Below are positions 1-8,557 of a stretch of 64,000 nucleotides of DNA, in pieces. The stretch lies in the NCBI RefSeq assembly GCF_000317045.1, contig NC_019703.1:2840501-2904500 (forward strand), read 5' to 3'. The notes below the pieces were generated by a model that saw nothing but the letters and a program-made list of their open reading frames with translations, had not been told where the DNA came from and did no database searches. The stretch comes from Geitlerinema sp. PCC 7407. Its GTDB lineage: Bacteria > Cyanobacteriota > Cyanobacteriia > PCC-7407. Each line of letters begins with the position of its first letter. Position 1 is the stretch's first letter. Made by a program: the position numbers and the translations under genes.

Positions 1-477
1 ACAACCAAAATGGAAGCGACAAAGTAAAATACAGTCTTTGACACTCTGAGTCTAGGTTCCTGGAAATGTGGAATTTGTGAGAAGAAGCTTAGTATCCAGA
101 AACCAGCTATTGTTACACAAGAGTAAACTATTAACTTAAAGGAAGACAGGCTAGTAGCATAAAATGGCACCGTCAAGCTAGGCAGAAGAACTAATAAGTA
201 TATAAACCATATGAGTACCTGAGAAGGTCTATCCACCTTCTTGGTTAAACCCAAAGACGGAATCAAAGCTAGTAAAAAGCTGGTGCAGTGTATGAAAGGA
301 GATCTAGGATTTGCAATGTAGCCTAAATAGGTGTATCGGGGAGATATTAAAGTTAGATAAGACCAAATTACGAGTCCAAGATAGGTTAAGGTCAAAAATA
401 TTAAAAAAAAATTTTTTGAATTAACTTTTATTGGCTTAATTTTTACTGCTTCTAGACTTTTCATTTTTGATTAATTA
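1..477. other. AT-rich non-coding left edge
   Basis: No open frame with coding character is visible here. The stretch is visibly AT-rich compared with the rest of the window. A short perfect hairpin is present (AGAAGGT at 222-228 pairs with ACCTTCT at 235-241, 6-base loop). An A9T6 run (about 405-419) lies about 60 bases beyond the stop of the flippase gene. It may be a decayed gene or spacer at the end of a polysaccharide locus; nothing more can be said. Confidence 0.5.
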
Positions 478-1761
478 TCAAGATTCTATTATTCGAAAAT
501 TCTTGAAGGCTGATAAGCTCAAAAAGAAGAGACAAACATACAAAAATGTCATTGACAAGCTATATAGCATGATGCATGAATATGCATTTAAAGAAAGGCT
601 GGAAGACACATAAAAAGCGAGAAGAACTGTGATTAGTCGGCAAGCATCCCAGCACATTTGCCAATCTTGTCTTTCGAGGATATTCAGCGTTTGGGAAAGA
701 GGAGAAACTGTAAACTGAGCAACAAACATTGGAAATAGGGCTTGCATATACTGCCCAGCTTCCTGCCAACCTTTACCAAAAATCATTTCAAACACAGACG
801 GTCCGGCAAAAGCAATTAAAGATAGAGGTAGAACACTAATAATAAAAAGCTTTTTAGCGGTTTTCAGGAACATTTCTTTTAAATTTGATGTACCCTTTTC
901 AGACTTCAGGATCTGAGATGCCTCGCTAAAGTAGACTTGACTAACTGCAGTTCCCAGCAAGATCAAGGGTAGAGCAATAATTCTTTGCCCCAAGCTAAAC
1001 CACCCAAGTACTGTCGCTCCATAAAACCAAGAAATTAAAAAAGCAGGTACTTGCAAGCCTGCATTATTCATCAATCCAGACACTGATGAATAAATAGGAA
1101 ACCGCCAGTATTTCTTCGCCACTATCCACATCTTCGACAGAGAAGGCGGTTCCAGTGAGATGCCTGCGCTTTTTTGAAAAGCAGCCAAAACTTTCTGGCT
1201 GCCAGCAGTTCGCCCAAAAGAATCGCCTAACAGTAACCCAAAAGGGCCAGGGTAAAAAAAGCCAACAGTAATCTGGATAAAAATTTGAGTCAACCCTTGC
1301 CGTACCTTGGTAGAGGCAAGAAGCTTGAACTCGCTATAGCGCAATGCCCAGTAGTTCAAAACTTGATAGGTTCCTGCTCCAAATAAACTCAAAGGCAAAA
1401 GCCATAGAAATTTTTTTAGCCCCGGCACTCCTAAAGCTTCAGAAATAAAACCACTCGACAAGAAAACAGCAACAATTACAGAGCCTGTAACCAAAAACAA
1501 GCACAAAAATGAAACATAAATAAGATGGATGCTATCTGTTTCTGACTTTGGCAGAGGGATAGCCAGCTGATATCGAAGAGATGCAATCACTAGTAAAAGT
1601 GATGCAAGTGACGTATAAACGGTGAGAATTCCAAAGTCCTCAGGTGTATAGAGCCGAGTCAATACTGGAGCGCATAAAACTGCCAACCCCTGGACTAGAG
1701 TAGTGCTACCAACCAGAAGCGCAGTGTTCTTTAAAAAACGTCCGTTAAATTTTTCGCGCAT
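478..1761 (-). CDS. Wzx-like polysaccharide flippase
   Basis: This 427-residue protein is a polytopic membrane protein of the polysaccharide/oligosaccharide flippase (Wzx, MATE-like) family. Such proteins move lipid-linked sugar repeat units across the inner membrane. The N-terminus (NTALLVGSTTLVQG, then a segment ending TRLYTPEDFG) is the usual opening of this family, and about 12 hydrophobic segments follow, as does the common length of 400-480 residues. It is the last gene of a minus-strand operon of nucleotide-sugar genes, which supports the role. Base composition is much more AT-rich than the rest of the window, as is common for wzx genes. The ATG start directly precedes the conserved N-terminus. 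Substrate cannot be predicted. Confidence 0.85.
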   Translation of the reverse strand: MREKFNGRFLKNTALLVGSTTLVQGLAVLCAPVLTRLYTPEDFGILTVYTSLASLLLVIASLRYQLAIPLPKSETDSIHLIYVSFLCLFLVTGSVIVAVFLSSGFISEALGVPGLKKFLWLLPLSLFGAGTYQVLNYWALRYSEFKLLASTKVRQGLTQIFIQITVGFFYPGPFGLLLGDSFGRTAGSQKVLAAFQKSAGISLEPPSLSKMWIVAKKYWRFPIYSSVSGLMNNAGLQVPAFLISWFYGATVLGWFSLGQRIIALPLILLGTAVSQVYFSEASQILKSEKGTSNLKEMFLKTAKKLFIISVLPLSLIAFAGPSVFEMIFGKGWQEAGQYMQALFPMFVAQFTVSPLSQTLNILERQDWQMCWDACRLITVLLAFYVSSSLSLNAYSCIMLYSLSMTFLYVCLFFLSLSAFKNFRIIES

Positions 1762-1814
1762 AAAGAACGAAAATTTCGCCAGCAGTCACTTAGTTCACAT
1801 GGCTGGACAAGGCT

Positions 1815-1871
1815 ATGAGAGCCTGTATGCTCTCATTTTCTATCTATGGTTGTAATAACACATAGTGTTAT
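1815..1871. repeat. two intercistronic inverted repeats
   Basis: Between the aminotransferase and flippase genes there are two perfect inverted repeats. ATGAGAGC (1815-1822) pairs with GCTCTCAT (1829-1836). ATAACAC (1855-1861) pairs with GTGTTAT (1865-1871). Neither has a U-tract in the minus (gene) direction, so they look more like RNA processing or partial attenuation elements than full terminators. The second could also be a protein-binding dyad. Confidence 0.4.
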
Positions 1872-1883
1872 CTGACAGCAGGG

Positions 1884-3029
1884 CTATGAATTTAGTACAG
1901 TTGAGACTGTATTAGCAATATCTTGTTGAATTTCTAGATTCAACTCAGGCCAAATAGGCAAGCTCAGCACCTCTTGTGAGAGTGCGCTGCTTACGAGGGT
2001 CGCGACAACATCATGAACATACACAGGTAGTTCATTTTGAGGAACCGGATAGTAAACCATCGTGTTCACGCCCTGGGCTGCAAGGGATGCTTGAATAGCA
2101 TCTCGCGATCGCCCTTGGATACGGATCGTGTATTGATGGAAGACGTGGCCTGGGATTGCCTCTGGCGTGATCACTCCGGGTATGTCTTGCAAAAGCTCGT
2201 TGTAGTTTTTCGCAACGTTGTAGCGCTGCTGGTTCCACTGATCAATGTAGGGAAGCTTGACCCGCAAAATAGCAGCTTGGATAGTGTCCAAGCGGGAGTT
2301 ATAGCCAATTACTTCATTGTGGTACTTCTTTTTCGCACCATGCACTCGCAGCATCCGGGCTTGTTCGGCGAGGGCATCATCATTCGTCGCGACAAGGCCT
2401 CCGTCTCCATAAGCCCCTAAGTTCTTACTGGGAAAGAAGCTGTAGGCCCCCATGTCACCGATTGTTCCGGTCTGTTTGCCTTGCAGCGAAGCACCGTCAC
2501 ATTGGCCATCACAGGTCGGACAAGCGGCTGAGTACCTTGCACCAAAGCTTTGAGCGCAATCCTCAACCACCTTCAGATTGTGTTTCCGGGCAATTGTCAT
2601 AATCTTGCCCATCTCTGCAGGTCGGCCGTAGAGATGCACTGGCAAAATTGCTTTCGTCTTGTCAGTGATGTGGCTTTCGATCAGATTGGGGTTGATATTG
2701 AAGGTGCGGTCGTCAATATCAACAAAGACTGGAGTCGCTCCCACACTGCTGATAGATTCTGCCGTGGCGAAGAAAGAGAAAGGCGTCGTGATTACTTCAT
2801 CGCCTTCCCCAATCCCTAGCGATCGCAAACTGATTACCAGCGCATCCGTTCCGCTGTTGACCGCGATCGCGTGCTTGACACCTAGATAGTCAGCCACTTC
2901 CTGCTCAAACAGCTTCACATCTGGTCCCATAATGAACTGACCAGACTCCAAAACTCGATCGATCGCGGCATGGATATCAGCCTTTAAAAGTTCATACTGA
3001 GGCTTGAGATCTAATACAGGAATTTTCAT
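1884..3029 (-). CDS. DegT/DnrJ/EryC1-type sugar aminotransferase (WbpE-like)
   Basis: A PLP-dependent aminotransferase of the DegT/DnrJ/EryC1/StrS family, which aminates keto groups of nucleotide sugars. Family signatures are clear: NSGTDAL near residue 60, the PLP-binding [11 protein letters not shown] near 155-165, and [15 protein letters not shown], whose Lys (about residue 202) forms the Schiff base. The ATG at 3029 is preferred over an upstream TTG. An insertion before that motif carries three cysteines (CPTCDGQC, about 170-177), which is not part of the core fold as I know it. Upstream genes encode a UDP-sugar 6-dehydrogenase and a Gfo/Idh oxidoreductase, the same combination as WbpA-WbpB-WbpE, which make 2,3-diamino uronic acids. 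That role is inferred from context. Confidence 0.9.
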   Translation of the reverse strand: MKIPVLDLKPQYELLKADIHAAIDRVLESGQFIMGPDVKLFEQEVADYLGVKHAIAVNSGTDALVISLRSLGIGEGDEVITTPFSFFATAESISSVGATPVFVDIDDRTFNINPNLIESHITDKTKAILPVHLYGRPAEMGKIMTIARKHNLKVVEDCAQSFGARYSAACPTCDGQCDGASLQGKQTGTIGDMGAYSFFPSKNLGAYGDGGLVATNDDALAEQARMLRVHGAKKKYHNEVIGYNSRLDTIQAAILRVKLPYIDQWNQQRYNVAKNYNELLQDIPGVITPEAIPGHVFHQYTIRIQGRSRDAIQASLAAQGVNTMVYYPVPQNELPVYVHDVVATLVSSALSQEVLSLPIWPELNLEIQQDIANTVSTVLNS

Positions 3030-3044
3030 GAGGCACAAAAGAGC

Positions 3045-4313
3045 TTAGTTAGAATTTGATGCTGTGTAGTGTAGCTTCTTTAAAGCTCGGATCCATTGAA
3101 CAGTAGATTGATGTTGAGCTCTCCAAATACTTTGATTTTCTCTCGTTTTCTGCAAGCTATATTCAATATTTTTCTGCGTTAATGGCGAGCTAGGACGGTC
3201 TAGCCAGGAGACAGCTTCAGAGTCATTTAATATAACATTCAAAATTTTATCACCAACAGAGCGACGATAATGATGGCTGTCCCAATAATTGAGCATTTGA
3301 TCACTGATTTCTTCAGAAGTTGTGGGAGTATATCCAGAAAAATCCCACACAGGGGAAATTTTCACTAATCGCCGTTTCCACTGTTCAAACTCTGTCCAGA
3401 GACCTGCCGCAGATATAGCCTCCAAGTCTGCAACATGGGTAGGAGAAATAAACAACTTTAACTGAATGTCGTTTTTTTGGCATATTTCGACAAGCTGCTT
3501 AAGATTTTCTAGTTTCTCCTCAGAAATTTGATAATCTCCCAGGATTTCAGGTGACTTAAAGTGACTAGAAATCGAGTGTTCAAACGCTTTCAGGCGATAT
3601 CCAGAACCTTTAGGTTGCTCTAATTCTTCACGATATTTCCCAAAGCCATTTTCATAAAATGGCTGAATACTAGGATTTAATTTATTGCGTTTTAAGGTTT
3701 CCTGACTGTCTCTCAAAACCGATAGAGAAAGACTAGTGATCAGATAATCTTTAGATAAAAAAAGAGGTCTTGCAAGGCGGTCTTCACGAAAGTCAGGACG
3801 ATTTTCAATATTCTTGTTGAACGAGAAAAAGTCTAGGCCAACAATAACAATCTTTAGTTTAGACTGATAGTATAAAGCATGCTGAAGATATCGCAGTTGC
3901 TCATACATATTCGCGCTGCTCAAACCAGCATTATAAACCGGCTGATAATTTGCCAGTGCTGGATGATCAGGCGAAAGGCTATACAAAACCCTAGAAGATC
4001 CCAAAATCAGGCCGACGGGTTTCTGGTGGGCAATGTCAAAGGCTTTAAATAGGCGTTGATGAAGAGTCTGCTTAGGCTTTGACCAATTCCAACCCCAGAT
4101 CCTTTGGGAGAACCAGATGCCGTAGGGATCAACAGCAATATTGGCACTAGAAATACTCAATAAGCAAACAGCAACACCCGCGCAGTAGAACCAGTAGTAT
4201 TGTTTAAGCTTTCTATGCAGTCTATTTTTCAAAGAAAATTTTGGCGCATTGCCTGAAAGACTTTGCAAAAGCAAAAACACATCGACTCTCCACGCATTTT
4301 TTTCTTCATCCAT
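3045..4313 (-). CDS. membrane-anchored SGNH-hydrolase-like protein
   Basis: A 422-residue protein with one N-terminal membrane segment (about residues 36-58, following a basic stretch) and a large extracytoplasmic or peripheral domain. The domain shows the outline of an SGNH/GDSL-type fold: LGSSRVLYSL (block I, Ser about residue 105), YNAGLSSANMYEQ (block II), and DSHHYRRSVG near the C-terminus, which fits the block V Asp-x-x-His. Related cyanobacterial proteins sit in exopolysaccharide loci, where members of the wider family act on sugar acyl groups. Its first 8 bases overlap the end of the formyltransferase gene, so translation is probably coupled. Base composition is AT-rich. The exact activity is unknown; O-acetyl or other acyl modification of the polymer is a guess. 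Confidence 0.65.
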   Translation of the reverse strand: MDEEKNAWRVDVFLLLQSLSGNAPKFSLKNRLHRKLKQYYWFYCAGVAVCLLSISSANIAVDPYGIWFSQRIWGWNWSKPKQTLHQRLFKAFDIAHQKPVGLILGSSRVLYSLSPDHPALANYQPVYNAGLSSANMYEQLRYLQHALYYQSKLKIVIVGLDFFSFNKNIENRPDFREDRLARPLFLSKDYLITSLSLSVLRDSQETLKRNKLNPSIQPFYENGFGKYREELEQPKGSGYRLKAFEHSISSHFKSPEILGDYQISEEKLENLKQLVEICQKNDIQLKLFISPTHVADLEAISAAGLWTEFEQWKRRLVKISPVWDFSGYTPTTSEEISDQMLNYWDSHHYRRSVGDKILNVILNDSEAVSWLDRPSSPLTQKNIEYSLQKTRENQSIWRAQHQSTVQWIRALKKLHYTASNSN

Positions 4314-4980
4314 ACTGCTCCAGGTATTGGTTTAATGCTGTGCTCAAAGTTTTCTCAATCTCATAAGACATTCGCTTTCTAGGATTGCCAACTGCAATAT
4401 CTTTGTAAGAATTAACAGGGTTTTCCAGGAGTTCATCAAAACGGCTACAAATATCTATTTCATTTTCGTAATGTCTTCTAGCAAGAGTTTCTAAACTATC
4501 AGATTGAAAAGCATTTGTTGGCAAGATTGCAATAATCTCACCAGCATCTACAGCTTCATCAACAAAATGCAGTGTAATTCCAAGAGGTTTCATGTCCAAA
4601 ATTGCCCATTTAAAAGCATCTAGCCCCCGGCAAGCTGGAATAATACCAGGATGACAATTGATTACTTTCTTGCCGGCGATACACTCTGGAGAAAGAATTC
4701 CAGCCCCTAAGACAAGATAAACATCACAGGAGTTATCAATATCTTTGTCGGAATTACAACGAAAATATGGAATATTAAATTTTTGAGCCAGAACTTCTGG
4801 GGGAATCGATATCGTTTGATCAGGTCGATGCTGAACTAAAACTTCACGAGGTTTTCGAGGAGTAAAAGGCAGGGCATACATTTTGTAGTTGTACTGCTTT
4901 TCAACAATTCTTAGAAGAATTTGCTCTGTTTTGAGATGGGGATAGTCGTACGTAATCAAACCAACTGTTTGGAGGGACAT
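4306..4980 (-). CDS. formyltransferase-family protein, probable sugar N-formyltransferase
   Basis: A 224-residue protein with the formyltransferase fold shared by GART, methionyl-tRNA formyltransferase and sugar N-formyltransferases. The catalytic pattern is present: Asn and His in NCHPGIIPACRG, followed by DAFKWAI and then HFVDEAVDAGEII, which carries the catalytic Asp region. The sequence around PACRGLDAFKWAI is typical of sugar N-formyltransferases, which use N10-formyl-tetrahydrofolate, rather than of PurN. A separate PurN is encoded at 42047-42730. It sits between the Gfo/Idh gene (4-base gap) and the SGNH gene (8-base overlap) in a nucleotide-sugar operon. The likely substrate is the amino sugar made by the DegT aminotransferase; this is inferred from context. 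Confidence 0.75.
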   Translation of the reverse strand: MSLQTVGLITYDYPHLKTEQILLRIVEKQYNYKMYALPFTPRKPREVLVQHRPDQTISIPPEVLAQKFNIPYFRCNSDKDIDNSCDVYLVLGAGILSPECIAGKKVINCHPGIIPACRGLDAFKWAILDMKPLGITLHFVDEAVDAGEIIAILPTNAFQSDSLETLARRHYENEIDICSRFDELLENPVNSYKDIAVGNPRKRMSYEIEKTLSTALNQYLEQYG

Positions 4981-4984
4981 ATCT

Positions 4985-5926
4985 TTAAAGTAAATTGTCT
5001 TGAGCTTTTTCTAGGATTTCGACGACGGCCACACCGTTCCACCCGTTGGAGCGAGGTTGCTCTCGGGTCTGGAGGCACTGCAAGAAGTGAGCACACTCGC
5101 GTGCTAGGGGTGCTGGGTCTTCAAATTTGACTTCGCGATCGCCGCGATCGTAGTGACTGAGGTCCGGGTTGACGCCTTTGTCATAGATCGTGACCGTCTG
5201 AGTCACTTCGTTGTAGACCAGCATCTGCCGCTGAGCCACGACCACCGTCGATCGCTGAATCTCGGGCCACTGCCAAGAACAGTGGACATGAGCGGACTTA
5301 CCGCCCGCAAAATTCAGGTCAACGTGCACATGATCCGCAATGCTGGGCTGAAGGATGGCTTGGCCTTGAGCCTTCACGCTTTCCAAAGGCGGGTTGCCCA
5401 GGAGAGCCAGAACCACCGAGATATCGTGGGGCGCAAAGGACCACCAGACGTTTTCTTCGGTCCGGACTTTGCCCAGCTTGAGGCGCTGGGTTGCCACATG
5501 CAGGACCTCGCCCGCCTCACCCGATGCCAGGTAGTCCTGCATCCAGGCGATCGCCTCCTGATAGAGCAGCAGATGGCCCACCATCAGCACTCGCTGGTGC
5601 TGGTCAGCATACTCCGCCAGCTGGCGCGCCTCTTCGGTGCGCATGGTCATCGGCTTCTCGACGAAGACGTCCTTGCCCACTTCGAGGGCCTGGAGGGCGA
5701 GCTTGTGGTGGGTGAAAGCAGGGGTCGCGATCACCAGGGCCGGGGCATCCGCAGCCAGGGCGCTGTCAAAGTCCGCATAGGTCTGCACCTCGGGGTACTG
5801 AGCGCGAACCTGGGCCAGCAGGTCTGGATTGGCTTCAGCCACGCCGGCCAAAGCTCCGAGCTGATGGAAGTTGCGAACCAGGTTCTTTCCCCAGTTACCG
5901 GCTCCGACGACGATGACTTGACTCAT
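4985..5926 (-). CDS. Gfo/Idh/MocA-family oxidoreductase (WbpB-like)
   Basis: A 313-residue NAD(P)-dependent oxidoreductase. The N-terminal Rossmann motif is GAGNWGKNLVRNF (residues 7-19), and the family signature EKPMT follows near residue 95. The C-terminal alpha/beta domain contains a conserved histidine region (HDISVVLALLG). In polysaccharide loci, members next to a UDP-sugar 6-dehydrogenase and a DegT aminotransferase oxidise C3 of UDP-GlcNAc uronate, as WbpB does. Its start codon overlaps the stop of the upstream dehydrogenase gene by 4 bases (ATGA), so the two are translationally coupled. The function as a 3-dehydrogenase is inferred from this arrangement. Confidence 0.85.
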   Translation of the reverse strand: MSQVIVVGAGNWGKNLVRNFHQLGALAGVAEANPDLLAQVRAQYPEVQTYADFDSALAADAPALVIATPAFTHHKLALQALEVGKDVFVEKPMTMRTEEARQLAEYADQHQRVLMVGHLLLYQEAIAWMQDYLASGEAGEVLHVATQRLKLGKVRTEENVWWSFAPHDISVVLALLGNPPLESVKAQGQAILQPSIADHVHVDLNFAGGKSAHVHCSWQWPEIQRSTVVVAQRQMLVYNEVTQTVTIYDKGVNPDLSHYDRGDREVKFEDPAPLARECAHFLQCLQTREQPRSNGWNGVAVVEILEKAQDNLL

Positions 5927-7257
5927 AGCAGGGTTACTTTTTCTGAATCGGTGGCCAGATGGCGCGTAATGCCGCGCGTGTCCAGGACTGCTTTAGCATG
6001 GTGAACCACACGAACGTAGTCGACCTGGCTGTGATCGGTCACGATCACCACAAGGTCTGCCGCCGCGACCGCGCTTTCCGTGAGGTCAACCGACAGCAGG
6101 GTTTTACCGGCGACCTCGATCTCCGGCACGTAGGGGTCATGATAGGTGAGACCGACCGAGTCCTCCAGCAAATAGCTCATAACGGCAATCGCCGGGGATT
6201 CGCGCCAGTCTCCCAGATCCTTTTTGTATGCGGCACCCAAAACCAAAACATTCGAGCGGGCTGGAGCAATGCCCAACTGATTCAAAATTCGGCGCACTTT
6301 CTCCCGCACAAACTCAGGCATCTTCCGGTTGATTTCCCCGGCTAGCGCAATGAAGTGGGTGTTGAAGTTGAGCTCCTTCGCCTTCCATTCCAGGTAGTGC
6401 GGATCAATGGGGATGCAGTGCCCCCCGACCCCCGGCCCGGGATAGAAGGGCATAATGCCGAAGGGTTTGGTGTTGGCAGCGTCTAGCACTTCCCAGACGT
6501 TGAGATCCATGCGATCGCACAGCATCGCCAATTCATTGACCAGGGCGATGTTGACAGCGCGGAAGGTGTTTTCAAAGACCTTGACCAGCTCAGCCGCCTT
6601 CGCGCTGCTCACCGGCACCACATGCTCAATGGTCTGTTCATAAAACAAAGCGGCGATCGCCAGCGACTGAGGGTCCGAGGCTCCCACCACCTTATTAGTG
6701 TTCTTCGTGGTGTAGCGCTGGTTGCCTGGATCAACCCGCTCCGGCGAGTGCGCCAAGAAGAAATCCTGTCCCTGCTTGAGTCCCGCTGCCTGCTCCAGCA
6801 TCGGCCGCATCACCTCATCCGTTGTCCCCGGATAGGTCGTCGACTCGAGGGTCACCAGTTGACCTGGCCGCAGGCGCTGAGCGATTTCTCGCGTCACGCT
6901 CTCGACATAGGTCAGATTGGGAGTCAAATTCCTGGTTAGGGGCGTCGGCACACAAATCACAATCACATCCATCTCAGCGATGGCGTCAAAGCTTGTGGTT
7001 GCCTGGAGCGTTCCTGCTGCTACAACTTGGCTCAGCTCCTCGCTGCTGACATCCGCAATGTAGCTGTGTCCCTGGGCAACCTGCCCAGCCCGCGCAGGAT
7101 TCTGCTCAACCCCCAGTACCCTAAATCCCACTTTTGCTTTTTCGAGGGCAAAAGGCAGCCCGACATAGCCCAGGCCCACGACGCCAACCGTTGCAGTGTG
7201 GTCCCGGATCTTTTGCTGTAGCGCCTGTAAAACAGAGGACGAGGGGAAGTCAGTCAT
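5923..7257 (-). CDS. UDP-sugar 6-dehydrogenase (WbpA/WecC family)
   Basis: A nucleotide-sugar dehydrogenase that oxidises C6 of a UDP-hexose to the uronic acid with NAD. The Rossmann motif is GVVGLGYVGLPFALE; the catalytic cysteine is in GVGGHCIPIDPHYLEW, a form typical of UDP-GlcNAc/UDP-ManNAc dehydrogenases rather than UDP-glucose dehydrogenase. The C-terminal UDP-binding domain has VLGAAYKKDLGDWRESPAI. I place the start at the ATG at 7257 (MTDFPSSS) because an upstream in-frame extension of 17 residues is not conserved in character. It is the first gene of the minus-strand operon; its promoter must lie in the divergent spacer at 7258-7611. Confidence 0.9.
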   Translation of the reverse strand: MTDFPSSSVLQALQQKIRDHTATVGVVGLGYVGLPFALEKAKVGFRVLGVEQNPARAGQVAQGHSYIADVSSEELSQVVAAGTLQATTSFDAIAEMDVIVICVPTPLTRNLTPNLTYVESVTREIAQRLRPGQLVTLESTTYPGTTDEVMRPMLEQAAGLKQGQDFFLAHSPERVDPGNQRYTTKNTNKVVGASDPQSLAIAALFYEQTIEHVVPVSSAKAAELVKVFENTFRAVNIALVNELAMLCDRMDLNVWEVLDAANTKPFGIMPFYPGPGVGGHCIPIDPHYLEWKAKELNFNTHFIALAGEINRKMPEFVREKVRRILNQLGIAPARSNVLVLGAAYKKDLGDWRESPAIAVMSYLLEDSVGLTYHDPYVPEIEVAGKTLLSVDLTESAVAAADLVVIVTDHSQVDYVRVVHHAKAVLDTRGITRHLATDSEKVTLL

Positions 7258-7611
7258 TGAGCCAAGCAGTGATTTCCAGATATATAAGTAGCACGTGCCC
7301 GCCTCCAATTACGACCTTTTGAGCAAAAGACCCGGAACAATTGGGTACTCGCCACGCCCAAATCTAAAAGATTGTGATCTTTCTCACAGGTCCTTCAGAA
7401 TGCATGCTAGAGACTCAATCCAGCCCCCACTTCCATCCATCTCAGCCTTTTGTCTAGGAGCCTCTGCTCCATAACCGTAGCCACTTCCAAAGGCATCCAA
7501 TTCAGGGTTCATGAATACGACAGGCATACTCTCACCCCCCCATTCTTTGAGCTTTTTTGCCAGTACTGTATCCTACTGTGTGACAGATAGTGTTGTTCGG
7601 GAGACAGGTTT
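7258..7611. promoter_or_regulatory. divergent spacer of the polysaccharide operons
   Basis: No gene is seen. This spacer separates the two divergently transcribed polysaccharide operons, so it should hold both promoters. In the plus direction a candidate is TTGAGC (7547-7552), a 16-base spacer and TATCCT (7569-7574), which would give a leader of about 30 bases before the wzz start. I could not pick a convincing minus-strand promoter. Confidence 0.4.
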
Positions 7612-8502
7612 TTGAGTCGAGATTCTAGTTATCAATCGTCATCCGATGACGAAATTTCCTTGGCCGACATTATTCGCTTTTTTCTGCGAAACTTGACACT
7701 AATTGGCTTAATTACGATTGGATTTACGGGACTGGCTTTAGTTTATTCTCTGACTCGTCCTGCAAACTATCAGCAGAAGAGCGTGCTCGCGATTCAGGCA
7801 AATCCCATCAAGCTTGCCGATCGTACTTTTCCTGCAGAAAATACTGCCAATTTAAACAATTTAGTCATTTCAGCTTTAAACAATCAAGATAATCTATCAA
7901 TTCAAGCAAGCAGCACCTTTGACGCGGGGACTCAGCAGCTGACAGTTACAGCTACCGGTACTAAAGCAGAGGCACTGAAGAGCTTTTCGACTAGCCTACC
8001 TACTTTTATTCAGGACACGCTTCAAAGCCATCTCAACAAGCAAGTTTTAGCAACGATTACAGCAGCAGATATCGAGCAGAGCCGTGCGAACGAAGCGCTT
8101 GCTCAGCTCAATCAGCAAATTAATACCATTGGCCCATCTTTAAATAATTCTTCTATTGCTGCGATCGCCCGTTTGAATGCTCTGGAAGAGCAGCGCGCTA
8201 TTCTCACAACAAACTTAGCGCTGAGGCAGGCGGACAGCCGCTATCTGGATGAGGCCAAGGCATCACCGCAAGCCTTCATCGATAAGGTGGTTTCCATCAG
8301 CGTGCTCGCCCAAAGCGAGGTGGAGAAACTCGGCTTCCAAAAGCGATCGATCGTTCTGATTGCCATCACCAGCTTCATCATGGCCGTTTTAGTTGCCATC
8401 GTACGAGAGCAGCTTGTTCTCATCGGCAATGCGGATGCCCAGAAGACACTAGCGGCCCCTCAAAGCGAGTTGGAAGATCTCGAAGAGTCCCGTCAACCCT
8501 GA
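7612..8502 (+). CDS. Wzz-type chain length determinant / polysaccharide co-polymerase
   Basis: A 296-residue protein with the Wzz architecture: a cytoplasmic N-terminus (SLADIIRFFLRN), a first membrane segment (about residues 31-52), a long extracytoplasmic helical domain (about 55-240), and a second membrane segment (about 245-265) followed by a short cytoplasmic tail. There is no Walker motif, so it is not a tyrosine-autokinase fusion. Such proteins set the length of the polymer made by Wzy. The start is a TTG preceded by GGGAG at a suitable distance; no upstream ATG fits. It opens the plus-strand operon. Confidence 0.8.
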   Translation: MSRDSSYQSSSDDEISLADIIRFFLRNLTLIGLITIGFTGLALVYSLTRPANYQQKSVLAIQANPIKLADRTFPAENTANLNNLVISALNNQDNLSIQASSTFDAGTQQLTVTATGTKAEALKSFSTSLPTFIQDTLQSHLNKQVLATITAADIEQSRANEALAQLNQQINTIGPSLNNSSIAAIARLNALEEQRAILTTNLALRQADSRYLDEAKASPQAFIDKVVSISVLAQSEVEKLGFQKRSIVLIAITSFIMAVLVAIVREQLVLIGNADAQKTLAAPQSELEDLEESRQP

Positions 8503-8557
8503 GCAGGTCCCATCCATCCTGCTCCTGCACCCGAGGAATCTACACTGAGCCGTACCC

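Noticed and set aside
1-477. Group II intron or transposon remnant at the left edge
   Set aside because: No domain V, reverse-transcriptase or transposase sequence, and no terminal repeats could be recognised.
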